Made by a program: the position numbers and the translations under genes. Positions 50,466 through 59,962 of a stretch of DNA of 64,000 bases are shown here, one piece after another. The first letter of the stretch is position 1, and each line of letters starts with the position of its first letter. The stretch is from the NCBI RefSeq assembly GCF_003816055.1, contig NZ_CP033906.1, positions 1,116,001 through 1,180,000 of the forward strand, written 5' to 3'. The notes below the pieces were generated by a model that was given only the letters and a program-made list of their open reading frames with translations, searched no databases and had not been told where the DNA came from. Source of the stretch: Bacillus sp. FJAT-42376. Its GTDB lineage: Bacteria > Bacillota > Bacilli > Bacillales > Bacillaceae.

Positions 50466-51638
50466 TTACTGTTTTTTTTGGCCGGTTTTTATCCCTTTTC
50501 CGGAGGCCCATTTTGCGTCTTCAAACACAAGTTTTCCATCAATCATCGTGCACTTCGGTTTCGCTAAATAATGGAAGGGATGGTGGCTCCAGAGAACAAG
50601 ATCGGCGTCTTTTCCCTCTTCCAGGCTTCCGATGCGGTCATCGACCTGCAGATTGCGTGCTGCGGTGATGGTGATGCCTTCAATCGCTTTTTGTTCATCG
50701 AATCCTTCACGGACAGCGAGGGAGGCTACGACATTTAAATATTGAATCGGTGTATATGGGTGGTCGGTTGTAATCGAAACTTCCACACCCTGATCCGAAA
50801 GAGCCTGATACGTCTGCCAGCTTTTGTTTTTCAATTCGACTTTCGACCGGCGTGTGAATGTAGGTCCGACGCTTACCTTTGCGTTTTTCCCGGCGAACTC
50901 CTCTGCTATCAGATGGCCCTCTGTACAATGCTCGATTCGGTAATCAAGGTTGAACTCCTCGGCAAAACGGACCGCGGATAAAATATCATCCGACCTGTGG
51001 GCGTGAATGCGTACGGGAATTTCCCTTCTTAACGCACGGCGTATGGAAATGGAGCGGAAATCTTCTTCATCATCGCAGTATTTGGCAGCGTAAAAGGCTT
51101 CGCGAAGCATTCCCATTATTCCCATTCTTGTGATGGAGTCTTTGTTCCCCTGACTATGAATCCGCTTAGGGTTTTCCCCTAATGCAATTTTCAAACCGGC
51201 GGTCTCCTTGATCAGCATATCACTGATGTTCACTCCGCTCGTTTTAATGACGGAAGTCGTGCCCCCGATTACGTTCGCGCTTCCCGGCATGATGTGAACC
51301 GTGGTAATCCCGTGGGAAATGGCATCATGAAAACCGGAATCAAGAGGATGAACACCGTCAAGGGCGCGGATATGAGGGGTCAGCGGTTCCACGGTTTCAT
51401 TCGCATCATTCCCCGCCCAGCCGGTTCCTTCATCATAAAGTCCAAGATGGGTATGGACGTCTATGAGTCCGGGAAAAAGGAATTGATCATGACAGTCAAT
51501 GACCGTACAGTTTTCGGGCGGTGAAATGTTTTTCCCGATCTTTGCGATTTTCCCGTTTTCAACGAGCAGGTCGGACGCATATAAAATGTCCGAGGTTACT
51601 GGAAAAATGGTGGCGCGCTTAAATAATGTGCAGGTCAT
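50466..51638 (-). CDS. Amidohydrolase (imidazolonepropionase-like)
   Basis: This 390-residue protein has the amidohydrolase superfamily layout: FLFPGLIDVHTHLGLYDEG (HxH metal motif, about 57-63), IPVRIHAHRSDD and DYRIEHCTEG (His ligands), and TTDHPYTP with the catalytic Asp. C-terminal RIGSLEEGKDADLVLWSHHPF closes the small beta domain. It resembles the COG1228 group that includes imidazolonepropionase and prolidase-like enzymes. TAGGAGATC precedes the ATG. The natural substrate is unknown. Confidence 0.82.
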   Translation of the reverse strand: MTCTLFKRATIFPVTSDILYASDLLVENGKIAKIGKNISPPENCTVIDCHDQFLFPGLIDVHTHLGLYDEGTGWAGNDANETVEPLTPHIRALDGVHPLDSGFHDAISHGITTVHIMPGSANVIGGTTSVIKTSGVNISDMLIKETAGLKIALGENPKRIHSQGNKDSITRMGIMGMLREAFYAAKYCDDEEDFRSISIRRALRREIPVRIHAHRSDDILSAVRFAEEFNLDYRIEHCTEGHLIAEEFAGKNAKVSVGPTFTRRSKVELKNKSWQTYQALSDQGVEVSITTDHPYTPIQYLNVVASLAVREGFDEQKAIEGITITAARNLQVDDRIGSLEEGKDADLVLWSHHPFHYLAKPKCTMIDGKLVFEDAKWASGKGIKTGQKKQ

Positions 51639-51671
51639 TTTTTTGATCTCCTAGCGGAAATAGATTTTATA

Positions 51672-52565
51672 CTATTTTATTATGTCAGAGAGAGCGCGTT
51701 CAAGCGACGGATAAATAAAAGTATATCCGCTCTCAATGGCTTTTTTCGGCAGCACCCGCTGTCCCTCTAAAAGCAGGATGCTCATTTCTCCAAGCGCGAG
51801 CTTAATCGCACTGCCTGGAGCAGGGAGCCAGTGAGGACGGTTCAAGACTTCGCCGAGTGTTTTCCCGAAGGTTTCCATCTGCACCGGATTGGGGGCTGTC
51901 ATGTTAACGGGTCCGCTGATTTCATCGTGACGGATAATAAAATCCATTAAGCCCGCGATGTCGGTAACATGGATCCAGGACATCCATTGAGTTCCTGACC
52001 CAAGCGGACCTCCCCCATACAGTTTGTAGGGAAGAATCATCTTCTGCAGCACTCCGCCTTCGCCAAGTACAATGCCAAACCGGGCGTATACAGTTCGTAT
52101 GCCAAGGTCACGGATCATGGATGCTTCCTGCTCCCATTTCTGTACGGTATCGGAAAGGAAATCCTCGTCAGTCGCAGCAGAGTCTTCGGTAAAGGTTTCT
52201 TTCTCAGACGTTCCGTAAACTCCCACGGCACTTGCACTGATAAACACAGATGGTTTTTGGTCAAGACTCTCTAAAATTTTATAAACTTCACGTGATGATT
52301 CGACACGGCTTTCTACAATCTCTTTTTTCGTTTCCTCTGTCCAGCGGGTGCTGATTGATTTTCCCGCAAGATTGATCATCACGTCCAGCCCTTCAAGATG
52401 CTTGGCAGGATCTGCCCCGTCCGTCATCCATTTTGCATATTCAATATTTCCATAACCTTCTTGCTCGCTTCTGGATAAAATAACGACTTTATGTCCTTCT
52501 CTGGCAAAGTATTGAGCGATATGTTTCCCGACAAAGCCGGATCCTCCGGCGATAGCAATTTTCAT
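51672..52565 (-). CDS. yfhF: TIGR01777-family NAD(P)-binding epimerase, YfhF
   Basis: This 297-residue protein has an SDR-type Rossmann fold with MKIAIAGGSGFVGKHIAQYF at the start, DVMINLAGKSISTRWTEETKKEI, SASAVGVYGTS, and a C-terminal DUF1731-like part (LPAPGSAIKLALGEMSILLLEGQRVLP). It matches YfhF/SulA-type proteins in the B. subtilis yfh cluster. The start at 52565 follows GGGGTGA. It is divergent from recX. The biochemical function is unknown. Confidence 0.85.
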   Translation of the reverse strand: MKIAIAGGSGFVGKHIAQYFAREGHKVVILSRSEQEGYGNIEYAKWMTDGADPAKHLEGLDVMINLAGKSISTRWTEETKKEIVESRVESSREVYKILESLDQKPSVFISASAVGVYGTSEKETFTEDSAATDEDFLSDTVQKWEQEASMIRDLGIRTVYARFGIVLGEGGVLQKMILPYKLYGGGPLGSGTQWMSWIHVTDIAGLMDFIIRHDEISGPVNMTAPNPVQMETFGKTLGEVLNRPHWLPAPGSAIKLALGEMSILLLEGQRVLPKKAIESGYTFIYPSLERALSDIIK

Positions 52566-52660
52566 GGTTTCACCCCGCATAAGTTTTAAGTGCTTTTTCT
52601 AAGCTCTACCCTGCCTTCATGATGATAAACGTATGGTAAAATAAGAAGGAGGTGTTGAGG

Positions 52661-53476
52661 ATGGCTTTTGTAACGAAAATTACGTCCCAGCAAAAAAATG
52701 CTGAGCGGTACAACATTTATCTGGACTACGGAAAAGGGGAGGAATTTGGTTTCGGTGTGGATGAACACACCTTGATTAAATTCGGCCTTGCAAAAGGAAA
52801 AGAGCTTTCAGACCTTGATATTGCCGAAATAACGACAGGCGATCAAATCAGAAAAGCGTACAACTCCGCTCTGGACTATCTCAGTTATAGAATGCGCTCA
52901 ACAAAAGAAATCAAGCAGCAGCTGGAGAAAAAAGAATTTCAGCCTGAAACCATTCAAGAGGTCTTACATCAGCTTGATGAGTCGGGGTTAACCAATGATC
53001 AGCAGTTTGCTGATGCCTATACAAGAACACAGTGGCAGGCCGGAAAAGGCCCGGATGTAATCAAGCAGGAGCTGTTCCAAAAAGGGATTGCCCAGACTCA
53101 GATTGAGCAGGCCCTGTCTCTGTATGGTCATGAAGACCAGCTTGATGCTGCCATGGTGCACGCAGAGAAATTTTTAAGAAAAAATCATGCGATCTCGACC
53201 ATTCAGGTCAAGCAAAAGCTCGAGCAGCTCCTTGTCCGGAAAGGCTACAGCTTCAACCTTGTTTCTGAAGTGCTGCGGTCGGTTGATTATGGAAACAATC
53301 AGAACGAGGAAAGAGAAGCGCTCGCAAAGCAGGCTGCAAAAGTGAGCTCCAAATACAACAATGGCCAGGACTATGCGAACAGGCAAAAGATGAAGCAGTA
53401 CCTGTACCGCAAAGGGTTTCCAATCGAACTCATCGATGAGTATCTTGAAAATCCTGACCAATTTATTCAGAGTTAA
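52661..53476 (+). CDS. recX: RecA regulator RecX
   Basis: This 271-residue protein consists of three-helix RecX repeats: KAYNSALDYLSYRMRSTKEIKQQLEKK, TNDQQFADAYTRTQWQAGKGPDVIKQEL, and ASKYNNGQD-type C-terminal repeats. It should bind RecA filaments and modulate recombination. Its length is in the Bacillus range (longer than in E. coli). The ATG at 52661 follows AAGGAGGTG; the TTG at 52652 lies inside that region. It corresponds to yfhG in synteny, between yfhF and yfhH. Confidence 0.88.
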   Translation: MAFVTKITSQQKNAERYNIYLDYGKGEEFGFGVDEHTLIKFGLAKGKELSDLDIAEITTGDQIRKAYNSALDYLSYRMRSTKEIKQQLEKKEFQPETIQEVLHQLDESGLTNDQQFADAYTRTQWQAGKGPDVIKQELFQKGIAQTQIEQALSLYGHEDQLDAAMVHAEKFLRKNHAISTIQVKQKLEQLLVRKGYSFNLVSEVLRSVDYGNNQNEEREALAKQAAKVSSKYNNGQDYANRQKMKQYLYRKGFPIELIDEYLENPDQFIQS

Positions 53477-53536
53477 TATTCGCTTTTACCATGCCCGATT
53501 CCTGTTCGGGAGCACACATTAGGGGGAACAAAGGAT

Positions 53537-53854
53537 ATGCAGACACAAAGATACAGCGAAATGACGGAATATGAATTAAATACGGAAATTGGAACGTTAA
53601 AGGAAAAGGCGCGGAAGGCGGAACAGATGGGCATGGTTAATGAATTTGCCGTGCTTGACAGAAAAATATCCATGGCAAAGTCCTATCTGCTGAATCCCGC
53701 TGATTTTAAACCGGGAGAGGAATATGAGATTGAAGGAGCACCGGGAGATACGTTTAAAATTGTTTACATGAACGGCATTTTTGCATGGGGGCACCGGCTT
53801 GAAACACCAGATCATGAAGAGGCCCTGCCGATTTCTGTCCTGATTAAACGATAA
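53537..53854 (+). CDS. yfhH: YfhH-family protein (DUF1811)
   Basis: This 105-residue protein has an N-terminal coiled-coil-like helix (ELNTEIGTLKEKARKAEQM) and a small beta domain (EYEIEGAPGDTFKIVYMNGIFAWGHRL), matching DUF1811/YfhH. It directly follows recX as in B. subtilis. AGGGGGAA precedes the ATG. Function unknown. Confidence 0.85.
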   Translation: MQTQRYSEMTEYELNTEIGTLKEKARKAEQMGMVNEFAVLDRKISMAKSYLLNPADFKPGEEYEIEGAPGDTFKIVYMNGIFAWGHRLETPDHEEALPISVLIKR

Positions 53855-53882
53855 AAGCCAGCCGGGTATGCCCCGGCTGGTT
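53852..53882. terminator. Terminator between convergent yfhH and ypzG
   Basis: AGCCAGCCGGG and CCCGGCTGGTTT pair around TATG. It can serve both strands. Confidence 0.8.
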
Positions 53883-53885
53883 TGG

Positions 53886-54050
53886 TTAGGATTGTTTACG
53901 CGTCTGGTTTTTCAATATCACCAGATCCTGCGTCATTTGCGTTTCGCCGTTCACTTGTGAGTGAGCGTGCTTTGGGTTAGCCCAAGGCTGCGGATACGCT
54001 TGTGTCCGGGAAGAGTAAAAGTGATCATAGGATGGTTTGTGATTGCCCAA
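53886..54050 (-). CDS. ypzG: YpzG-family small protein
   Basis: This 54-residue protein has PWANPKHAHSQVNGETQ, the conserved core of the YpzG family of small Bacillus sporulation-associated proteins. The start is a TTG at 54050, nine bases after GGAGG. It lies 24 bp downstream of sspK, likely in one sporulation transcript. In B. subtilis the family member lies elsewhere, so this placement is a difference in gene order. Confidence 0.78.
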   Translation of the reverse strand: MGNHKPSYDHFYSSRTQAYPQPWANPKHAHSQVNGETQMTQDLVILKNQTRKQS

Positions 54051-54074
54051 ACGAATCAGCCTCCATGTCTTAGA

Positions 54075-54230
54075 CTAGTTGGAATCTTCTCTTTGGCCAG
54101 AAGCCCTCATGCGCTCCTGGGGATGGTCATTGATCGTACCGTCGGCGCGCTTTGACGCATAAGCGCCTTTTGCGCGCGCTTCGCCTTCAGATCTTTCTGC
54201 TATAGGAAAATCCTTTGCCTTATTCCGCAA
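54075..54230 (-). CDS. sspK: Small acid-soluble spore protein K
   Basis: This 51-residue protein reads [20 protein letters not shown] in its conserved half, matching SspK, a minor spore-core protein made under forespore-specific sigma control. The start is a TTG at 54230 with GGAGGCGG upstream. It lies between yfhH and yfhJ as in B. subtilis. Presence supports an endospore-forming host. Confidence 0.82.
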   Translation of the reverse strand: MRNKAKDFPIAERSEGEARAKGAYASKRADGTINDHPQERMRASGQREDSN

Positions 54231-54355
54231 TCTGACCGCCTCCGATGATTAGGGAAATCGCTTCTTTAGAAGCGTACCATTATTATGGCCAGCCCCGTTT
54301 GTTTTATAATTAGTACATACAGGCAGTATTGCCTGCAAAAAGGAGGTGCTCCGAA

Positions 54356-54625
54356 ATGGAGAGCTATTTTGAGCGTCTGACGGATCTGCTGCTGCTCAAA
54401 AACGATTCGCTTGCCTACGCCCAGGCGAGAACGTGGGTAGAACTTTTATGGGAAGACTTTGAAGCAACCTATGCCAAAGCCGGTGAAAAATATAAAGGCA
54501 AAGAAATGACTGAAGCAATCGTCCGGAAATGGATTGAACAATACGGACCACGGCTGCACGAATTTGTTGCATCCAATCCGAAATACAAGCATCTGCTTAA
54601 TCAGGATGACTATTTAAAACATTAA
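54356..54625 (+). CDS. yfhJ: YfhJ/WVELL-family protein
   Basis: This 89-residue protein has ARTWVELLWEDFEATYAKAG and the C-terminal FVASNPKYKHLLNQDD, matching the WVELL/YfhJ family of unknown role. The ATG at 54356 follows AAAGGAGGTG; the frame extends upstream to 54329. It is divergent from sspK as in B. subtilis. Confidence 0.85.
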   Translation: MESYFERLTDLLLLKNDSLAYAQARTWVELLWEDFEATYAKAGEKYKGKEMTEAIVRKWIEQYGPRLHEFVASNPKYKHLLNQDDYLKH

Positions 54626-54810
54626 GGCTATGTTGAAGCATGTTGTTGATTTTAACCCCTGTTGATTGGAGCGGAAGGCGTGAGACTCCGAGCTGAGAGC
54701 AGCGGGACAGGTGAGACCCCGGGGTGGCGAAGCCAGGAGGAGGCTCACCGCCCGCCCAAGGATAAGCGAACGACTGCTAGCTGCAATCAACAGCCAAGTT
54801 TAACAGAGCT
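54626..54810. mobile_element. Dispersed palindromic element, full-length copy
   Basis: About 185 bp between yfhJ and yfhP has imperfect inverted ends (GGCTATGTTGAAGCATGTTG and CAGCCAAGTTTAACAGAGCT), an inner inverted repeat GTTGATTGGAGC / GCTGCAATCAAC, and a GC-rich centre with TGAGACCCC and GGCTCACCGCCCGCCC. A shorter copy lies at 17307-17408 and an end fragment at 63609-63656. It encodes no protein and resembles known repeats that are common in Bacillus genomes. Confidence 0.75.
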
Positions 54811-54819
54811 AACATTAAA

Positions 54820-54856
54820 AAGAGGCGTGTTCCGCTTGGGAACCGCCTCTTTATTC
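54820..54856 (-). terminator. Terminator of yfhP
   Basis: AAAGAGGCG and CGCCTCTTT pair around TGTTCCGCTTGGGAACC, which itself folds into GTTCC-GGAAC; on the minus strand TTTTTAATG follows. Confidence 0.75.
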
Positions 54857-55831
54857 AGGGATAAGATGAAGTTTCTTCCTCAGCTTTTCCTCACTGAAAA
54901 TCCAGCCGGTATAGGAGCTTACAATCCTAAGGTTCATATCAAGCTGAACAATCGCCACAAACGGGTAGTATCCTTTGCTCCGGTAGCGCAGATCAATGAA
55001 CCGGACTTCATAATGATCCGAGAACTCTTCCACTTCCCACCGGTAAACGGGGGAGAAGGAAAGAAAGGCAGAGACATTATCATCCTTTTCTGCTGCTTTT
55101 ATCATATCGGTCTGCGGAACAGGCACACGGTCAAATTCATCAAGAACCGTTAACACCCCTTTAACATGCCGGGCTACATAAAAGTGTGACTGAGTCGTAA
55201 CGGCTAGATGCCAGCTTCTGAATTTCAGCGTAGGGGAAATGATAATTCCCGTCACATTATCAAATCGCTCATATATTTCGTGAACAATTTTTTTGTTCAT
55301 AACATATCTGACAATATAATAAATCACAAGCACGGCGAACATTCCTGCAAATGTATATCCCTGCGGAGCGCCCAATACCCAGGCTGCGATTGCCAGCCCA
55401 TGGATGGAAAAAATAATCGGATCAAACGTATTGATCAGGCCGAGTGCAATCCATTTTCTTGAAAACGGCCTTAATGCCTGTGTTCCATAAGCATTAAAAA
55501 TGTCGACAAATACATGCAGGGCGACGGCAGCAAATGTCCAAATCCCTAAATGAAGCAAATCCGTTCCCGGAAAGAGAAAATAGATGAGCGCCGTAATCAG
55601 GACGGACCACAGCAGGACAGCCGGTATTGAATGCGTAATCCCCCGGTGATTTCGAATATAGACAGCATTATTGCGAAGTTTTAAAATAGTATCCAGGTCA
55701 GGAGCCTGTGAGCCAATAATCGCAGCAGCCATAACGGCATGGGATGCTGCGGGATCGCTCCCCATAACGGGATCAAGAGTTGCCACTCCGCCAAGTGCAA
55801 TCCCCATTACTACATGGGTGGCAGTATCCAT
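54851..55831 (-). CDS. yfhP: YfhP-like membrane hydrolase
   Basis: This 326-residue protein has about five membrane segments in its first 190 residues and the motif HVVMGIALGG ... GSQAPDLDTILKLR ... NHRGITHSIPAVLLWS, with His and Asp residues typical of the YdjM/LexA-binding inner-membrane metal-dependent hydrolase family. The C-terminal third is a soluble beta-rich domain (YYPFVAIVQLDMNLRIVSSYTGW). GGAGGG precedes the ATG. In B. subtilis yfhP is linked to mutY as here. Function not established. Confidence 0.85.
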   Translation of the reverse strand: MDTATHVVMGIALGGVATLDPVMGSDPAASHAVMAAAIIGSQAPDLDTILKLRNNAVYIRNHRGITHSIPAVLLWSVLITALIYFLFPGTDLLHLGIWTFAAVALHVFVDIFNAYGTQALRPFSRKWIALGLINTFDPIIFSIHGLAIAAWVLGAPQGYTFAGMFAVLVIYYIVRYVMNKKIVHEIYERFDNVTGIIISPTLKFRSWHLAVTTQSHFYVARHVKGVLTVLDEFDRVPVPQTDMIKAAEKDDNVSAFLSFSPVYRWEVEEFSDHYEVRFIDLRYRSKGYYPFVAIVQLDMNLRIVSSYTGWIFSEEKLRKKLHLIPE

Positions 55832-55918
55832 AAAATCCCTCCAAGCAAATCCTAATTTTTTATCATTGTATAGCTATGTTTCCCATTTTAGAATGAATCT
55901 TAACATCTGGAGGCCACC

Positions 55919-57007
55919 ATGAAAACCATTCTGTCTGATTTTAATATAAATGCGTTCCAGCAGGACTTAATCGGCTGGTTCCAAAAAGAACAGCGAACCC
56001 TGCCATGGCGGGAAAATGCTGATCCCTACCGTGTATGGGTATCCGAAATCATGCTCCAGCAAACAAGAGTAGACACCGTAATTCCTTATTTTTTAAACTT
56101 CATGGACAAGTTTCCCACGATAGGCGACCTTGCTGAAGCAGATGAAGAACAAGTATTGAAGGCATGGGAAGGACTCGGCTACTATTCCAGAGTCCGCAAC
56201 CTGCAATCAGCCGTAAAAGAAGTCCATGAAGTCTACGACGGAATCGTACCGGCCGATCCTGATAAATTCGGGGAATTAAAAGGAGTAGGTCCCTACACAA
56301 AAGGGGCAGTGATGAGCATCGCCTACAACATACCGGAGCCCGCTGTTGACGGCAATGTGATGCGCGTGATGTCAAGAATTCTGTTGATTGACGAAGACAT
56401 CGCCAAACCAAAAACAAGAAAACTGTTTGACACCGCCATCCGAGAAGTCATTGCAAAGGACAACCCGTCCGACTTTAACCAGGCCCTCATGGAACTCGGC
56501 GCGCTCATCTGCACCCCGACCTCTCCATCCTGCCTGCTCTGTCCGGTACGCGATCATTGCCAGGCATCTGAAGAAGGAAAACAAACCGTTCTCCCCGTGA
56601 AAAGCAAAAAGAAAAAACAGAAATCCCTTCTGCTCGCAGCGGCCGTTCTGACAGACAGCCACGGCAATTTCTGGATTCACAAGCGGCCATCAGAAGGCTT
56701 GCTCGCCAACCTGTGGGAATTCCCGAACACCGAAACCGTATCAGAAACCATGCCCCAAAAAGATGAACTTGAGCTGTTTTTAAACAAACAATACGGCGCA
56801 CTGACCGAATTACGGCCGGTCGAAGGAATCATCCAGCACGTCTTCAGCCACCTGATCTGGAACATCACCCTATTCGCCGGAAAAACGGAGCGGGTGGAAG
56901 AAGGAAGCGGACTTGTAAAAGTAACCGAAGAACAAATGAAAGAATACGCATTCCCTGTATCGCATCAGAAAATCTATCAGCTGTACCTGGACGGGGAGAA
57001 TAAATAA
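55919..57007 (+). CDS. mutY: Adenine DNA glycosylase MutY
   Basis: This 362-residue protein removes adenine opposite 8-oxoguanine. It has [31 protein letters not shown] with the catalytic Glu, the helix-hairpin-helix [17 protein letters not shown] near residue 120, catalytic Asp in [14 protein letters not shown], and a [4Fe-4S] cluster with C198, C205, C208, C214 (C-x6-C-x2-C-x5-C). A C-terminal NUDIX-like 8-oxoG recognition domain follows (about 240-355). CTGGAGG precedes the ATG. It follows yfhP and precedes yfhS as in B. subtilis. Confidence 0.93.
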   Translation: MKTILSDFNINAFQQDLIGWFQKEQRTLPWRENADPYRVWVSEIMLQQTRVDTVIPYFLNFMDKFPTIGDLAEADEEQVLKAWEGLGYYSRVRNLQSAVKEVHEVYDGIVPADPDKFGELKGVGPYTKGAVMSIAYNIPEPAVDGNVMRVMSRILLIDEDIAKPKTRKLFDTAIREVIAKDNPSDFNQALMELGALICTPTSPSCLLCPVRDHCQASEEGKQTVLPVKSKKKKQKSLLLAAAVLTDSHGNFWIHKRPSEGLLANLWEFPNTETVSETMPQKDELELFLNKQYGALTELRPVEGIIQHVFSHLIWNITLFAGKTERVEEGSGLVKVTEEQMKEYAFPVSHQKIYQLYLDGENK

Positions 57008-57009
57008 AA

Positions 57010-57040
57010 GAAGGAACCTGGCTTGCAGCCGGGTTCTTTT
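57010..57040 (+). terminator. Terminator after mutY
   Basis: AAGGAACCTGGCT and AGCCGGGTTCTTTTT pair around TGC. The CCGGG-dyad array starts 40 bp downstream. Confidence 0.8.
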
Positions 57041-57079
57041 TGTATATACGTATATCGGTGAACAGGTGGTGGAAAGGTG

Positions 57080-57878
57080 CGATGTCCGGGAACAATGTCC
57101 GGGAAGAGTGGGAATGGGTGCGATGCCCGGGAACAATGTCCGGGATGGCGGAAATGGGTACGATGTCCGGGAAGAATGTCCGGGAAGAGCGGGAAAGAGT
57201 GCGATGTCCGGGAAGAATGTCCGGGAAGAACAAGAAATGAGTGTGATGCCCGGGAACAATGTCCGGGATGGGCGGAAATGGGTACGATGTGCGGGAACAA
57301 TGTCCGGGAAGAACATGAAATGAGTGTGATGCCGGGGAACAATGTCCGGGAAGGGCGGAAATGGGTGCGATGTGCGGGAACAATGTCCGGGAAGAGCGGA
57401 AATGGGTGCGATGTCCGGGAACAATGTCCGGGAAGAACAAGAAATGAGTGCGATGCCCGGGAACAATGTCCGGGAAGAACAAGAAATGAGTGTGATGCCC
57501 GGGAACAATGTCCGGGAAGAACAGGAAAAGAGTGTGATGTCCGGGAACAATGTCCGGGAAGAACAAGAAATGAGTGTGATGCCCGGGAACAATGTCCGGG
57601 ATGGGCGGAAATGGGTGCGATGTGCGGGAATAATGTCCGGGAAAGCGGTAAATGAGTGCGATGCCCGGGAACAATGTCCGGGAAGGACTGGAAAAGAGTG
57701 CGATGCCCGGGAACAATGTCCGGGAAGGACTGGAAATGGGTGTGATGCCCGGGAACAATGTCCGGGAAGGACTGGAAATGAGTGCGATGCTCAGGAAGAA
57801 TGTCCGGGAAGAACCGGAAAAGAGTGAGATACCCGGCAACAATGTCCGGGATCACAAAAAAAGGGTGCGATGCCAGGC
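57080..57878. repeat. CCGGG-dyad tandem array, copy 2
   Basis: About 20 units of 40-42 bp with the same core as the array at 29750-30370 (GATGCCCGGGAACAATGT then CCGGGAAGA) but a different, locus-specific spacer near ACAAGAAATGAGTGT. Some units carry core variants (GTGCGGG, CTCAGG, CCCGGC). Open frames cross it in all three plus-strand frames, giving MSGNNVREE-like repeats, and long frames cross it on the minus strand; I consider these artefacts. Confidence 0.9.
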
Positions 57879-57944
57879 ATGAATACCCGGCATCATCCCC
57901 CAAAACAGCAAAGCCAGGCAGCAACTGCCTTTACCCAACTTCCT

Positions 57945-58169
57945 TCAGTCGTAGCTAACCCTCGTTCCGTGCGTATAATCCGCTTCGTTTCTTTTCATCC
58001 CGCCGCGCACTTCGATTTCTTTCATGATTTCTTTGTGGACGGTTAGGCCTTCCGAATTCATATAGGGAAGAACTTGCTGCAGCGCATGGTGGAAATAGGC
58101 GAGTTCTTCATTTTTCCATTCGTGTTTGGAGATCATCGTCAGTTCTGACATATCACGTCCAACGTACAT
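57945..58169 (-). CDS. yfhS: YfhS-family protein
   Basis: This 74-residue helical, acidic protein reads WKNEELAYFHHALQQVLPYMN in its centre and IEVRGGMKRNEADYTHGTR at the end, matching the YfhS family between mutY and fabL in Bacillus. AAGGAGG precedes the ATG at 58169; the frame extends upstream. Role unknown; it has been linked to sporulation-phase expression in related species, but nothing here shows it. Confidence 0.8.
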   Translation of the reverse strand: MYVGRDMSELTMISKHEWKNEELAYFHHALQQVLPYMNSEGLTVHKEIMKEIEVRGGMKRNEADYTHGTRVSYD

Positions 58170-58217
58170 AAGTTTATGCCTCCTTGCCGAATATGGCGTA
58201 TGAACCTTATTGTTTGA

Positions 58218-59009
<792 letters not shown>

Positions 59010-59025
59010 ATTTCAAAAAAAAAAT

Positions 59026-59056
59026 CGTATATTGATCATCTCCTCGGGACATTCTA
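59026..59056 (+). promoter_or_regulatory. Sigma-G-like promoter of sspE
   Basis: CGTATA (59026-59031) and CATTCTA (59050-59056) are separated by 18 bp and resemble forespore sigma-G boxes (TGNATA and CATACTA). The spore protein gene starts 22 bp later. Confidence 0.5.
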
Positions 59057-59077
59057 TTTTTTGTGGAGGTGATTACA

Positions 59078-59263
59078 ATGGCAAACAACAACCAAAACCA
59101 AGCTGGTAAAACAACTTCTGGAACTAACGTTCAACACGTTAAGCAACAGAACCAACAAGCAGCACAAGGACAATACGGTACTGAGTACGCTTCTGAGACA
59201 GACGCTCAGCACGTGAAAAAGTACAACCAGCAAGCTGAAGCAAACAAATCTAAAAACAGCTAA
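59078..59263 (+). CDS. sspE: Gamma-type small acid-soluble spore protein
   Basis: This 61-residue, Asn/Gln-rich protein has two related segments (GTNVQHVKQQNQQAA and ETDAQHVKKYNQQAE), the internal repeat of gamma-type SASPs, which serve as an amino-acid store in the spore core and are cleaved by Gpr during germination. GTGGAGGTGA precedes the ATG. The family usually has a longer repeat region, so this is a short member. Confidence 0.9.
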   Translation: MANNNQNQAGKTTSGTNVQHVKQQNQQAAQGQYGTEYASETDAQHVKKYNQQAEANKSKNS

Positions 59264-59482
59264 TTCACACCACTGAATGCAGAAATGCATGAGAGGTCGC
59301 CTGCAAGAATTGTGCTTATCTCCAATCTCTGTACAAGGATCGCTTAATCGTGAGCGGGTCCGGCTGCAGAGGGAGAGAAAGGACGGCTTGCGTGAGGGCG
59401 GCCTCTTTTCATTTTCTTATCCCTCTGATTCCCGACAAAATGTGCCATGCTTCTTCTTTTTCTTCTAAAGGAGGCCGACTCG

Positions 59483-59584
59483 ATGGCAACGAATATATAC
59501 ATGAACGCCATTCAAAGCAGAAAGGGGCGCGTGCATGAGCAAATTCGATGTACTTGTAGGAGAGCAGCTCAGGACGATGGATAA
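59483..59584 (+). CDS. Possible 33-residue leader peptide before ygaB
   Basis: An ATG at 59483 lies seven bases after AAAGGAGG, a stronger site than that of ygaB. The frame codes for 33 residues with a basic, Cys-containing end (GRVHEQIRCTCRRAA) and stops 50 bp inside ygaB in another frame. It may couple or tune ygaB translation, or may be chance. Confidence 0.4.
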   Translation: MATNIYMNAIQSRKGRVHEQIRCTCRRAAQDDG

Positions 59585-59789
59585 GCTGCTGGAGCTTCAA
59601 AATGAAGTGGAGCGATGCCAGCGGATTGAAAGGGAGCTTGAACGTCTTCAAAATGAGGATAAACTTAAGATGGTTAAAGATGAGATTCATGAAATGAAGA
59701 GAGAACTGCATTCGATTCAGAAAACATTTGAAAAGCAGACGGAGGAAGTCATCCAATCGTATAAGAGCCATCCGGTCTGGGAACGGTAG
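59535..59789 (+). CDS. ygaB: YgaB-family coiled-coil protein
   Basis: This 84-residue protein is a single predicted coiled coil (VERCQRIERELERLQNEDKLKMVKDEIHEMKREL), matching YgaB downstream of sspE. AAAGGGG precedes the ATG. Function unknown. Confidence 0.82.
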   Translation: MSKFDVLVGEQLRTMDKLLELQNEVERCQRIERELERLQNEDKLKMVKDEIHEMKRELHSIQKTFEKQTEEVIQSYKSHPVWER

Positions 59790-59962
59790 GCGCTGTTTTA
59801 GGTCATCGATCTGCCCGCAGGGGGATTCTCTGTTTGAGCAGCAATGGCCTTTTGTTTTCTTTTTCATTCTACTAACTGTATAATAAAAAGAAATATGAAT
59901 TCAGGCTTCTGGGAATGAACGGAAACCCTGGCGGAGGCTGCTTTAAAGGATGGCGAAATAGG

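Noticed and set aside
54662..55153. 163-codon open frame across the palindromic element and into yfhP
   Set aside because: It consists of the repeat element plus the antisense of yfhP.
57080..57878. CRISPR array
   Set aside because: Repeats are regular, but spacers are near-identical within the array, the total unit is only 42 bp, and no cas gene is present.
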